A DNA stretch of 63,223 bases, from positions 1-63,223 of the forward strand of contig JADZEM010000197.1 of the NCBI GenBank assembly GCA_020850535.1, given 5' to 3'. The position numbers and the translations under genes are program-made. Of this stretch, positions 36,030 to 44,347 are shown piece after piece (position 1 is the stretch's first letter; every line of letters begins with the position of its first letter). The stretch is from Chloroflexota bacterium. GTDB lineage: Bacteria; Chloroflexota; UBA6077; JACCZL01. The notes beneath the pieces were generated by a model. It was given only the letters and a program-made list of their open reading frames with translations, was not told the DNA's origin and searched no databases.

Positions 36030-36140
36030 AGGGGAGCAGGCACGCATTCCTGTGATTTCGCCGTCAGTCACACTGTTGAGATCGTCCGTCCAGAACCCCA
36101 CGCTCGGAAGAAAGGTCAGGGGGTGGGCATACCGGCGGCG

Positions 36141-36740
36141 CTATCGCTGGAGGTTTGCGCGACCATCAGGTCGTACGAGGCCGTCGAGCCAGGCCCGCGC
36201 CAGGATCGCGTCCACCGTCTCCTCGACGCTCATCGCCGACGTGTCCAACCACAGCCCGAGCCGCTGCGTCTGGTGGCGCACCACGTCGTCCAGCCACTCC
36301 CAGGCCTTCCACAGCTCCGTACCCCGTCCCTGCTCGCGCTCGCGGACAGCCTCCAGGCTCGGCGTCAGCATGACGAAGACGAACGGCTGCCCGGCCAGAT
36401 CCTCCAGCAGCTCGTCCAGCCGCGAGCCGACGACGATATCGTCCACCACCGCCGTGATGCCGGCCGCGACGAACGACCGCCCGAGCAGGCAGGCGTGACG
36501 AAGCCGCAGGCGTAGCTGTCGCTCGGCCTCGGCGGACATCGGCTCGCCCTCCGGCCAGCGCCCTCCCGACACGATCATCTGCTGGAGCCGGTCCGCGCTG
36601 ACCCAGGCGCCCCGCTCGAAACGGCGCGCCAACGCCTGCGCCACCGTGCTCTTGCCGGCCCCCTGCGTGCCCGAGATCACGAAGAGCGTCGGGTCGGACG
36701 GGAGCGGCGGCCGGTGCTGGAACCCCTGCGACTCACTCAT
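36141..36740 (-). CDS. P-loop kinase/AAA family ATPase (zeta-toxin or phosphotransferase-like)
   Basis: The 199-aa protein has Walker A GTQGAGKST near residue 24 and a Walker B-like strand TAVVDDIVVG near residue 93. A short strand FVFVMLTPSLEAVRERE resembles the lid/Arg region of small-molecule kinases such as chloramphenicol phosphotransferase or gluconate kinase. The start at 36740 is supported by GGGTGATT. The substrate is unknown. A hairpin terminator lies upstream, between it and the ScyD-like gene. Confidence 0.7.
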   Translation of the reverse strand: MSESQGFQHRPPLPSDPTLFVISGTQGAGKSTVAQALARRFERGAWVSADRLQQMIVSGGRWPEGEPMSAEAERQLRLRLRHACLLGRSFVAAGITAVVDDIVVGSRLDELLEDLAGQPFVFVMLTPSLEAVREREQGRGTELWKAWEWLDDVVRHQTQRLGLWLDTSAMSVEETVDAILARAWLDGLVRPDGRANLQR

Positions 36741-36820
36741 GCGACAATCACCCGCCGAATTGTGGCAGATGCGCGGCCCATCCCGCCACACCCCACCCGG
36801 CAGGCGCCGGACACAACAGA

Positions 36821-36851
36821 GCGGGCGGGGCGCTCACCGCACCCCGCCCGC
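36821..36851 (-). terminator. Hairpin downstream of the ScyD/ScyE-like gene
   Basis: GCGGGCGGGG at 36821-36830 pairs with CCCCGCCCGC at 36842-36851 around an 11-base loop. No U-run follows, so it may be a weak or Rho-assisted terminator. Confidence 0.55.
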
Positions 36852-36883
36852 ACTCACGGACCAGCCTCAGCCGACCGTGACGA

Positions 36884-38206
36884 TCAGCGACGGCGACGCC
36901 GCAGCATCCCGAGGCCGGCCAGCGCCAGCGCTGCCCCCGCCCCAGCCACCGGCAGGGCCGTCGCGGCAAGGTCAGGGCCGACGCCCGTGCGTGGCAGCGC
37001 CGACGGCGACGGCGCAGCCACCGGGGCCTGGGCCGGCGCGGCAGGCTTGGCCGCCGGGGACGGCGCGGCCGGCAGCGGCCCGCCCGTCGACGGCGAGGCG
37101 GCCGGCTTGGCAGCAGGCGACGGCTGCGCGGCCGGCGCGGCAGCCACCACTGGCGTGCCCTTCTCCGGCAGCATGATTCGCAGCACCTCGCCACCCTTCG
37201 GCGGCGCACCCACGGCGTTGTTGGAGACGTAGAGCGCGCCATCCGGGCCGAACGCCATCTTCGTGGGGAAGTTCAGCTCCGTCGCGACGGCCTCCAGACC
37301 GCTCGACGTGACCCGCAGCACCCGCCCCGACTTCTCCAGGAAGTGCGGCGGCGGCCCCATGATCCGCTCGCCGGCATGCTCCAGGATGTACAGGTTGCCA
37401 TCCGGGCCGACCTTCAAGTCAACCACCGTCATCAGGCCCGGCACCATGACCTCGCCGGTCGAGCCGTTGATCCGCTCGACGCGCGCGCTGCCCTTCACGA
37501 ACGGGTTCGGCGAGAGGAAGCCGACGTGCGCCCGGCCGTTCTTGTCGAACGCCACCGAGGTCGGGACCGGGTTATCTTTCCAGGCGGCCACCGTGCTGAC
37601 CTGCCCGTCCGTCGTGACCTTCAGCAGGTCGTTGCCGCCGGCGTCCGCCACGTACAGGCTGCCATCCGGGGCCGCCGCGAGGCTGAACGGGTTGCTGTCC
37701 GGCACGGTCCCGTCCGGGTTGTTGTCCTTCTCATACTTGCCGAGGTCGGCGACGGTCTCGACCTTGCCGTCCGCGCCGATCTTGACCAGCAGCGAGAGGG
37801 TCGGCACGCCCGTCGGCAGCGCATTCGCCTGGCCGACCAGGGCGTACAGCGTCGAGCCGACGAACACGACATCTTGAGGCCCGACCACCTCGGGCGCCGG
37901 CCCGATGGCCACCGACTGCAGGCCAGTCGCGACTGCGGTCGCCTGCCCGCCGTCAACCCGCAGGATGCGGCCACTCGTGCCGATCTTCGCAGACTGAAAC
38001 GGCGGCACCCATGCAGACGGCTCGTCGCCGCCGGTGCCGGCCTCCGCCACATACAGCTTGCCATCCGGCCCGAACGTGAGGCCGCGCGGCGAATCCAGCC
38101 CGCTGGCCACCACTGTACGAGACCCTTGCGCCGCCGTCTGGGTCACACCGCTGAGGCCCAGGCTCAGCACCAATGTCAGGATGAGCGCCAGTACGATTCG
38201 CGCCAT
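36884..38206 (-). CDS. ScyD/ScyE-like NHL beta-propeller with LPxTG-like wall anchor
   Basis: The 440-aa protein has a signal peptide (about residues 1-27, ending in TAAQG). A six-bladed propeller is built from repeats such as SPRGLTFGPDGKLYVAEAG, NPFSLAAAPDGSLYVADAGG, VDLKVGPDGNLYILEHAG and PTKMAFGPDGALYVSNNA. A Pro/Ala/Lys linker follows, then LPRTG, a hydrophobic helix and RRRRR at the C-terminus. The last three features match a sortase substrate. ScyD/ScyE proteins occur in scytonemin gene clusters, but the family is broad and no scytonemin core enzymes are present. The start at 38206 has GGGGGGAG upstream. It would act outside the cell, covalently or membrane-bound. Confidence 0.8.
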   Translation of the reverse strand: MARIVLALILTLVLSLGLSGVTQTAAQGSRTVVASGLDSPRGLTFGPDGKLYVAEAGTGGDEPSAWVPPFQSAKIGTSGRILRVDGGQATAVATGLQSVAIGPAPEVVGPQDVVFVGSTLYALVGQANALPTGVPTLSLLVKIGADGKVETVADLGKYEKDNNPDGTVPDSNPFSLAAAPDGSLYVADAGGNDLLKVTTDGQVSTVAAWKDNPVPTSVAFDKNGRAHVGFLSPNPFVKGSARVERINGSTGEVMVPGLMTVVDLKVGPDGNLYILEHAGERIMGPPPHFLEKSGRVLRVTSSGLEAVATELNFPTKMAFGPDGALYVSNNAVGAPPKGGEVLRIMLPEKGTPVVAAAPAAQPSPAAKPAASPSTGGPLPAAPSPAAKPAAPAQAPVAAPSPSALPRTGVGPDLAATALPVAGAGAALALAGLGMLRRRRR

Positions 38207-38366
38207 ACTCCCCCCAACCACCATCATCGGCCGGTGCCCTCAAGCAGCCGGCCGCCTCCTCCACACGCCGGCAGCAGAGGATTCCCTCCGGCCGGGCGTC
38301 GCCACTATGGCCGCTCCGCCGCCGCGTGTCAAGCGGTCCAGCGCCCCGGGACACCCCCCAACACAC

Positions 38367-38394
38367 GACGCGCCGGCCGAGTGGCCGGCGCGTC
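38367..38394 (-). terminator. Hairpin downstream of the cupredoxin gene
   Basis: GACGCGCCGGCC at 38367-38378 and GGCCGGCGCGTC at 38383-38394 form a perfect 12-bp stem with a 4-base loop. It lies about 60 bp after the cupredoxin stop. A clear U-run is absent. Confidence 0.65.
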
Positions 38395-38454
38395 AAGGTA
38401 TCGTCCGTCGCGGGCACATCCCGCCGCGCGAACGTGCCCGCCGCGCGAACGTGC

Positions 38455-38802
38455 CTACTGCACCTCAATCGTCCCGATCATCATCGGGTGCGGGATGCAG
38501 TAGTACGTGTAGGTCCCCGGCGCGTCGAACGTCTTCGAGTAGGCCCCGTCCGCGCCAAAGAGGCCGGAGTCCCACAGCTGGTTGACATCGGTGACGGTAT
38601 GGTCCACTGGATCGTGGTTGGTCCAGGTGATCGTCGTGCCGACCGGCACCGTCATCGTCGTCGGCGCGAACACGAAGCCCTGAATCGGCAGATCGACGGC
38701 GCTCTGGGCGCGCACGCCCGACCACCCGCCTGCCAGCAGCAGCGCCGCCGCCGCGACGCCCGCAATCGCTCCCCGCACCCAGCCCGCTTGCGCCTGTACC
38801 AT
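38455..38802 (-). CDS. Exported cupredoxin (plastocyanin/amicyanin-like blue copper protein)
   Basis: The 115-aa product has an N-terminal signal or anchor helix (about residues 11-32). The cupredoxin domain follows: FVFAPTTMTVPVGTTITWTNHDPVDHTVT supplies the first His, and YTYYCIPHPMMIGTIEV gives Cys, His and Met. This type 1 copper site carries single electrons outside the membrane. The spacing Cys-x-x-His-x-Met fits the amicyanin/pseudoazurin type. A hairpin follows the gene. It is transcribed toward the ScyD-like gene, about 250 bp away. Confidence 0.85.
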   Translation of the reverse strand: MVQAQAGWVRGAIAGVAAAALLLAGGWSGVRAQSAVDLPIQGFVFAPTTMTVPVGTTITWTNHDPVDHTVTDVNQLWDSGLFGADGAYSKTFDAPGTYTYYCIPHPMMIGTIEVQ

Positions 38803-39004
38803 CGATGAAACCTACCGTCCCTCTTCCATCGTGTTCGGGCGGCCCTCCCACGCACGCAGGCCGCCCGCGCTGACTCTCGGTGACCGACCCGCCAGCCCGA
38901 CGATCTCGCTCGTCGCGCCGCCCCGCGGACCCGTCCACCACACTACAACGGCCCAAACATCGCTACAGCGTCGAAGCGAACAGCCAGAATGTCAAGGAGC
39001 CGAC

Positions 39005-39565
39005 ATGTTGTACCTCGTGCGCCACTGCCAGACGACCGGCCAGGAGCCGGACGCGCCGCTGACGACGGCCGGTACGGCCCAGGCCGAGACGCTGGCGGCG
39101 TTGCTCGGCGGGCGCGGCATTCAGCGGATCGTCTCCAGCACCCACCTGCGCGCTCGCCAGTCAGCGCAGCCGCTGGCGGCCAGGACCGGGCTGCCGCTGG
39201 AGACGGATGGTCGGCTGGTCGAGCGGGTGCTCTCGACCGAGCCGCTGCCAGACTGGCGCGAGCGGCTGCTGGCAAGCTGGACCGACCACGACCTGGCCTA
39301 TCCCGGCGGCGAGTCGGGCCGCGTGGCGACAGCCCGCGCCCTGGCGGCCATCGGCGAGGTGCTGGAGGCCGGGCCGCTGCCGGCCGCCGTCGTCACGCAC
39401 GGGAACCTGCTGTCGCTGCTGCTGCACGCGCTCGACGGCCGCCCTGGCTTCGAGACCTGGGAGCGGCTCACCAACCCTGACGTCTTCCAGGTGGAACGGC
39501 AGATGGCGTCGGGCGGCCCGGCAGCGGCCACGAGGTGGCGCGTGACGCGCATCTGGCCCGGCTGA
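39005..39565 (+). CDS. Histidine phosphatase (phosphoglycerate mutase-like) family protein
   Basis: The 186-aa protein starts MLYLVRHCQTTGQ, the RHG-type catalytic motif with Cys in place of the usual Gly. It has IVSSTHLRARQSAQPLA with the second Arg, Glu in DGRLVERVLS, and the second His in VVTHGNLLSLLLHAL. These residues suit a phosphatase of small phosphorylated metabolites. AAGGAG lies 6 bases before the ATG at 39005. It stands alone and converges on the glycosyltransferase gene. Confidence 0.85.
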   Translation: MLYLVRHCQTTGQEPDAPLTTAGTAQAETLAALLGGRGIQRIVSSTHLRARQSAQPLAARTGLPLETDGRLVERVLSTEPLPDWRERLLASWTDHDLAYPGGESGRVATARALAAIGEVLEAGPLPAAVVTHGNLLSLLLHALDGRPGFETWERLTNPDVFQVERQMASGGPAAATRWRVTRIWPG

Positions 39566-39620
39566 CCGCGGGGAAACGCCTCTCGGGGCTGCAACCCCCG
39601 TCCTCATTGCCGTCCGAGCG

Positions 39621-40451
39621 TCAGTGCGAGCCGTTGACCTGCGGCCGGGGCGATCCAACCGGCAGCGGCTCCGGCAGCCGCGACGGCGTCCCGACGCCGC
39701 GCTTCACGCGCAGCCACCACCACAGCTTCGCGAGGCTGATGACCACCTTCACCAGCCGGCGCACGTGGAAGAACTGGGAGACGCCGTACGCCCGGTGGAA
39801 GTGGTTGACCGGCACCTCGACGGTCCGGAAGCCGGCGTACTGGATCTTGGTCATCAGCTCCAGCGCGATGGCCCCGCTGTTCTGGGTCAGCACCACCTTG
39901 TCGAAGACGTGGCGCTTGATCAGGCGGAAATCACAGTCCACGTCGTGCACCTTGAACTGGAACACGACCGCCATCAGGTTGTGGTAGGCCCAGCTGATGA
40001 ACCGGCGATGGAGCGGATCGCGGCGGGTGATCTTGTTCCCCATCACCACGTCCACCTGACGGCCGGCCGCCTCCTCCCGTTCGAGCGCGGCGTAGAGACT
40101 TCGCATCTCACGAACGTCGTACTGGCCGTCGCCATCGGTGTAGAAGATCAGCTCGTAGCGACAGGCCGCGAAGCCGGCCCGCAGCGCGCCGCCGTAGTCG
40201 AGCGCTTCCGCGAACCGGATGATCCGCACGCGCCCACGGTCGAGGTTGTCAACGCCCCAATCCCCGTACAGTCGCTCCAGCTCGTCGAGGACGTCCCAGG
40301 CGTAGTCGGTGCTGCCATTCTCGACGACGATCACCTCGTAGTCGAGCGCCAGCTCACGCAACACAACGAGCGCCTCCATCACCATCGAGGCGATGGTGCC
40401 AGCGTCGTTGAAGCAGGGGAAGAACGCTGAGATACGGTGCTTCACAGCCAC
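39621..40451 (-). CDS. Glycosyltransferase family 2 (polyprenyl-phosphate sugar synthase-like)
   Basis: The 276-aa GT-A enzyme has ISAFFPCFNDAGTIASMV, VIVVENGSTDYAWDVL, YGGALRAGFAACRYELIFYTDGDGQYDVREM (DGDGQYD metal motif near residue 107), and VDCDFRLIKRHVFDKV. These match dolichol-phosphate-mannose synthase-like enzymes that load a sugar onto a lipid carrier for export. It has only a weakly hydrophobic C-terminal stretch (KVVISLAKLWWWLRV), so it may bind the membrane peripherally. Confidence 0.85.
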   Translation of the reverse strand: MAVKHRISAFFPCFNDAGTIASMVMEALVVLRELALDYEVIVVENGSTDYAWDVLDELERLYGDWGVDNLDRGRVRIIRFAEALDYGGALRAGFAACRYELIFYTDGDGQYDVREMRSLYAALEREEAAGRQVDVVMGNKITRRDPLHRRFISWAYHNLMAVVFQFKVHDVDCDFRLIKRHVFDKVVLTQNSGAIALELMTKIQYAGFRTVEVPVNHFHRAYGVSQFFHVRRLVKVVISLAKLWWWLRVKRGVGTPSRLPEPLPVGSPRPQVNGSH

Positions 40452-40506
40452 GCCAGGGAGTATACGTGGTCGGCGGCTCCAAACGGCACCGCCGACCGAC
40501 CCACCA

Positions 40507-41352
40507 CTACGAGCGCAGGCTCCAGCCCCGCGTCGACGCCAGGTGCTCGGCGCCCTTCGGCACCGTGAAGTTGGTCGACTGCGAGTAGAACCGGATCGGG
40601 TTCTCCCAGACCAGCCGTTCGGCCTCGTCGCGGCTGAAGCCGCTCTTGAGCATCAACTGCGCGACCTTCGGGACGCTCAGCACGTCTGACGGACCCCAGT
40701 CCGCGGAGCTGTTCACGATCAGCCGCTCGATGCCGTACTGCCGCGCGATGTTCACCGCCCGCTCGGGCGAGAGCTTGGTCACCGGGTAGACGGTCAGCCC
40801 GACGTAGTACTCGGTGCCGGCGAACAGCGGCATCGTCTCCTCGGTGTTGTGATCGACCAGCACCTGCCGCTGCTCGATGCCCTCCTCGGAGAGAATCCGC
40901 AGCGTCCGCTCGACGCCCACGCGCTTGTACTGATGTGGCGTGTGGACCAGCAGCAGCAGCCCGCGATCCCGCGCGATGCGGACCTGCTTGCGGAAGACCT
41001 CCTCCTCCGCCTCGGTCTGCCGGTCGAAGCCGACCTCGCCGATGGCGATGCAGCGCGGCCGGGACAGGTATTCCGGCAGCCGCTCCAGCACCTCGTTCGC
41101 CAGCGCCAGGTCGTTCGCCTCGCGCGGGTTCACCGAGAGGGTGCAGTGGTGCGAGATGTTGTACTGCGCCGCCCGCTCGGCCTCGAAGCCCAGCAGATGC
41201 TCGAAGTAGTCGTAGAAGGTGCCGGCATGGTGGCGCGCCGACCCCAGCCAGAAGGCGGGATCCACGACGGCCTCGATGCCAGCCAGGGCCATCGCCTCGT
41301 AATCGTCGGTCGTGCGCGCATACATGTGAATGTGCGGATCGAAGATACGCAT
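40507..41352 (-). CDS. EboB-like TatD family metal-dependent hydrolase
   Basis: The 281-aa barrel protein begins MRIFDPHIHMYARTTDDYEAMALAGIEAVVDPAFWLG, with the first metal site His-x-His. It has CIAIGEVGFDR (Glu ligand), LLLLVHTPHQYKRVG (His), VLVDHNTEETMPL and LIVNSSADWGPSD (Asp). The opening TTDDYEAMALAG and AFWLG closely recall EboB of ebo clusters, a TatD-like hydrolase, rather than DNA-acting TatD. AGGAGG precedes the ATG at 41352. The EboC- and EboF-like genes lie 31 kb away, so the set is split. The 319-bp gap upstream holds a duplicated GTGATGACGTGTCAG at 41540-41571 and the promoter of the next gene. Confidence 0.8.
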   Translation of the reverse strand: MRIFDPHIHMYARTTDDYEAMALAGIEAVVDPAFWLGSARHHAGTFYDYFEHLLGFEAERAAQYNISHHCTLSVNPREANDLALANEVLERLPEYLSRPRCIAIGEVGFDRQTEAEEEVFRKQVRIARDRGLLLLVHTPHQYKRVGVERTLRILSEEGIEQRQVLVDHNTEETMPLFAGTEYYVGLTVYPVTKLSPERAVNIARQYGIERLIVNSSADWGPSDVLSVPKVAQLMLKSGFSRDEAERLVWENPIRFYSQSTNFTVPKGAEHLASTRGWSLRS

Positions 41353-41618
41353 TGGAGCCTCCTGGACTCTCCCGCGACTCAAAGGGCTGCCGTCTGGTGC
41401 GCCGTCCCCCCACGTCAGGGGCAGGATACCTGCCGATCGTGCGGTGACCGGACGACGCCGGAGTCTCGTGCTGAGCGCCGACTGATCGGTAGAGCGCTCA
41501 CCATTCTCTCAGGGCAGGATACCACGCCCTCTCCCACCGCCGTGATGACGTGTCAGCGTGATGACGTGTCAGTCCGATGTCGCACGCCGAGCATGCGTAC
41601 CGACCGACGCATCGGCGG

Positions 41619-41624
41619 TATACT
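41619..41624 (+). promoter_or_regulatory. -10 element TATACT
   Basis: TATACT lies 47 bases before the ATG at 41672. No clear -35 box is visible; the sequence CATGCGT-ACCGACCG-ACGCATCGG just upstream is a partial palindrome that might bind a regulator. Confidence 0.4.
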
Positions 41625-41671
41625 TTCTGTCTGGCGGCGTGCTGTCCGCCGGTTGAGCTTCTGGAGCCACT

Positions 41672-42082
41672 ATGCCCCGAACGAGTCGTTCAGTTGCCCA
41701 GCGACTGGCCGCGCAGCAGTCCGCAAAGTCGAAGAAGCGCCGCGCGCCACGTCCGGCTGAGGCTGCGCCGGCCGAGTCGTCGGTGAGTGTCGGCCAGATC
41801 CTGGACGAGGTTGTTCCCTCTGGGGGCGGCTCGCGCACGGAGTCCACGCCGACGCTTGCGCCGAGTGATGCTGGAGCCGCCGCCCTGCGAACGGCCCCAC
41901 GCCGCCCGGGCACGCTCGGTCGGGCTGGCGCGCGGCAGAGTACCAGGACGCCGGTGGTCCGCCGGCGCTACTCCGAGTACGCCGAAGAGTACAAGTACGT
42001 CTGGGCGGACCTGCAGCGTATCGTGATCGTCGCCACCGTCCTGATCGCACTGCTGGTGGGGCTGTCGTTCGTCATCCGCTGA
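41672..42082 (+). CDS. Single-pass membrane protein, hypothetical
   Basis: The 136-aa product has a basic, disordered N-terminal 95 residues (Lys/Arg/Pro/Ser-rich). The conserved-looking stretch YAEEYKYVWADLQRIVIVATVLIALLVGLSFVIR includes the only membrane helix at the very C-terminus. I recall similar short proteins of unknown role in Chloroflexota. It would face the cytoplasm with a C-terminal anchor. GGAG at 41661-41664 serves as ribosome binding site, and a bidirectional terminator follows. Confidence 0.7.
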   Translation: MPRTSRSVAQRLAAQQSAKSKKRRAPRPAEAAPAESSVSVGQILDEVVPSGGGSRTESTPTLAPSDAGAAALRTAPRRPGTLGRAGARQSTRTPVVRRRYSEYAEEYKYVWADLQRIVIVATVLIALLVGLSFVIR

Positions 42083-42107
42083 ACCAGTCGTGCACCCCCA
42101 GGACAAG

Positions 42108-42145
42108 AAGAGTGGGGCGGCCCTTTTCAGGACCGCCCCGCTCTT
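42108..42145. terminator. Bidirectional hairpin terminator
   Basis: AAGAGTGGGGCGG at 42108-42120 pairs with CCGCCCCGCTCTT at 42133-42145 (one wobble pair), loop 12 bases. It lies between two convergent genes and is flanked by short A/T stretches. Confidence 0.8.
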
Positions 42146-42183
42146 ACCTTTCTGACCGAGGACCGTGTCTGCTGGCCTGCTCG

Positions 42184-43947
42184 TCAGTACAGTCGGCTCG
42201 CGCCGATGTACCGTGGTCCCCAGTAGCTGTCGCTCAGGCTGGAGATCTTCACACCCGACGACTCGTCCGAGGCGTGGATGAACCGGCCACCGCCGATGTA
42301 GATGCCGGCGTGCGAGAGGCCGGGCATGTAGGTGTTGGCGAAGAAGACGGTGTCGCCCGGCTGCAGCGCGTTGAGCGCGATGCGCGGGCCGCCGTTGAGC
42401 TGGCCCCAGAGGCCGCGTGAGACCGGCTTCCCGAGTGCCTTGTGGACGTACCAGACGAAGCCGCTGCAGTCGAAGCCGGCCGGCGAGGTGCCGCCGAAGA
42501 CGTACCGCGCGCCGAGGTGGCGCATCGCGGCGGAGACGACCGCGCTGCCGCTGCCACCCGTCACGACCGACGCCGGAGCAGAGACCGCAGCCGCCTGGAG
42601 ACGGTTGCCACCTGCCGGCGCGGCAGCGGCTGCCGCCTGCGGCCTGGCGGCCGGGGCAGCCGGACGGGCCTGCGCCACCGCTGAGGTTTGTGGCTTCGCA
42701 GCCGGGGCGGGCGCGGCCTGTCGGGCGGCCGGTGCGGCAGCCGGGCGAGCCTGCGCAATGGTGGTCTGGGCCGCCGTGCGCTGCGCCGCCGCCACACCGG
42801 TGGTGACCGCCGCGCGAGCCGGGGCAGCGGCAGCCACCGCCGTCGTCGCGCCGGGGGCCTCGCCGTTGCCGACGCCAGCCAGCGAGAAGGTCGGCTGCGG
42901 TCGCTCAGCGCCAGGGATCGTCAGGCGGGCGCCGACGCGCAGGGTATCCGGATCGGCAATGCTGTTGAAGTCGATCAGCGGACCGAGATCGACCTTGTAG
43001 AAGGCCGCGATGTCCGCCAGGCTCTCGCCGGCCAGGATCTCATGCTCGACGCCGTTGACCGGCAGCACCTTCAGCTTCATGCCCGGCCGGATCAGGTCAG
43101 CGTCGTCCAGGCTGTTGGCGCTGAGGATCGTCCAGATGCTGACGCCGAACTGCGTCGCCAGTTGCCCGACGGTGTCGCCCTCCTGCACCTCGTAGGACAC
43201 GATGTCCGGCCGCGAGGCCTGGGATGGGTCCACCGAGCCGACCGTGTTGCCGGCCGGATCGCCGTCGCGGCGGGCCAGCCCGATGGCGCGCTCGGCGGTC
43301 TCCTTGCCCGGGACGATGATCCGCTCGAACGGCACGGCCCGCTCGGGATCGGCCACCAGCGCGTTCGCCAGCGCCACATCCTCGACGGTCACGCCGTAGC
43401 GCTCGGCCACCTGGGCCATCGTCTCGCCCGACTTCACGTCGGCCACCACGCCGTCGACCGGCGGGATGACGATCTCCTGGCCGACCTGGATCAGGTCCGG
43501 GTTGTCGAGTTTGTTCGAGGCGAGGATCGTGCTCATGCTGACCGAGTATTCGGCGGCAATCGAGCGGATCGTGTCCCCCTCGACGACACGGCGGGTCAGC
43601 GGCTGCGGCTGCGCGCCCGTCGCCTCGGCCAGCAGGCGAGTCGTGGCGCTGTCCGCGGCACTGTTCGCATCGCCCACGAGCGACTCGGCAAGGGCCGACT
43701 CGTCGGTCAGGGCGTTCGAGGCCACCACGGCGGCGCTCGACGCCTCCGTGAGATGGAGCCGCTCCGTCGCGCCGTTCCAGACGGTCACGGCGGCGGTGAG
43801 GCCCACCGCGACCATCACACCGTGCAGGCCAGCCCGTGCGAGGGTGGCGCGCAGCCGCGCACGGGCAAACTGGTTCATCTTGCGTGCGGCCGCGAGCCGC
43901 CGTCGGCGTGCCCCGGGGGTTGGGCGCTGGCCGTTGGTATCAAGCAT
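42184..43947 (-). CDS. LysM-NlpC/P60 peptidoglycan hydrolase
   Basis: The 587-aa protein has a basic start and one membrane/signal helix near residues 36-58. Four LysM domains follow (for example VVEGDTIRSIAAEYSVSMSTILASN and VQEGDTVGQLATQFGVSIWTILSAN), then a long Ala/Pro-rich linker and a C-terminal NlpC/P60 domain. The catalytic Cys is in GFDCSGFVWYVHK and the His in GLSHAGIYIGGGRF. It cuts stem peptides of peptidoglycan outside the cell, bound through LysM. A good promoter at 44202-44230 places a leader of about 248 bases upstream. Confidence 0.92.
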   Translation of the reverse strand: MLDTNGQRPTPGARRRRLAAARKMNQFARARLRATLARAGLHGVMVAVGLTAAVTVWNGATERLHLTEASSAAVVASNALTDESALAESLVGDANSAADSATTRLLAEATGAQPQPLTRRVVEGDTIRSIAAEYSVSMSTILASNKLDNPDLIQVGQEIVIPPVDGVVADVKSGETMAQVAERYGVTVEDVALANALVADPERAVPFERIIVPGKETAERAIGLARRDGDPAGNTVGSVDPSQASRPDIVSYEVQEGDTVGQLATQFGVSIWTILSANSLDDADLIRPGMKLKVLPVNGVEHEILAGESLADIAAFYKVDLGPLIDFNSIADPDTLRVGARLTIPGAERPQPTFSLAGVGNGEAPGATTAVAAAAPARAAVTTGVAAAQRTAAQTTIAQARPAAAPAARQAAPAPAAKPQTSAVAQARPAAPAARPQAAAAAAPAGGNRLQAAAVSAPASVVTGGSGSAVVSAAMRHLGARYVFGGTSPAGFDCSGFVWYVHKALGKPVSRGLWGQLNGGPRIALNALQPGDTVFFANTYMPGLSHAGIYIGGGRFIHASDESSGVKISSLSDSYWGPRYIGASRLY

Positions 43948-44195
43948 CAGTCACGTCGCTCCTCGGCACAGATGCCGCCAGCGGTAACCCGGCGAACGAA
44001 GCTCGGGCAGTCGAAACTCCCCGACCACTCGTGTCTGGCCCCATCAGGTCTGCTGCCGGCGTTGTGACGATCGATCCGACGCGTGTCGCACTCACCGCCC
44101 TCTGGCGTGTGCTCCGCGAGCTGGCATCGGGGATCGTGACAGCCAGGTGATCGTTGGGAAAACTCACACGGTCCCTTCGGCTGAAGGTCTCTGGC
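43948..44195 (-). promoter_or_regulatory. Long 5' leader of the LysM-NlpC/P60 gene (possible cis-regulatory RNA)
   Basis: From the predicted start point near 44195 to the ATG lie about 248 untranslated bases with several potential stems, for example ACCTTCAG-CCGAAGG and TGGCGGCATCTGTGCCGA. I could not match it to a known riboswitch consensus. Wall hydrolase genes are often under c-di-AMP riboswitch control, but the diagnostic sequence is not clearly present. Confidence 0.35.
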
Positions 44196-44201
44196 GCCGC
44201 C

Positions 44202-44230
44202 ATTCTACCCGCTGTGAAGGCTCCGGTCAA
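44202..44230 (-). promoter_or_regulatory. Sigma70-like promoter of the LysM-NlpC/P60 gene
   Basis: On the minus strand TTGACC (44225-44230) and TAGAAT (44202-44207) are separated by exactly 17 bases. Confidence 0.65.
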
Positions 44231-44347
44231 CATCTTGACGATCCTGTGACATCAGAGTACTTGACAAGCAGCCGACTTCCCATAAGGAGTGGGGACGCGC
44301 GTTGGTCGTGTACACTAACGCCCGGCGCGGATCGACGGTGATGGAGA

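Noticed and set aside
36884-41352. Scytonemin biosynthesis cluster
   Set aside because: Only a ScyD/ScyE-like propeller and an EboB-like protein are present; no ScyA, ScyB or ScyC core enzyme is in the window.
43948-44195. c-di-AMP (ydaO-type) riboswitch
   Set aside because: The 3' part CCCGAGC and GGTTACC-GGCGGC is only loosely similar, and the conserved GGGGUGAAUC-like core could not be found. Kept only as an unnamed leader.
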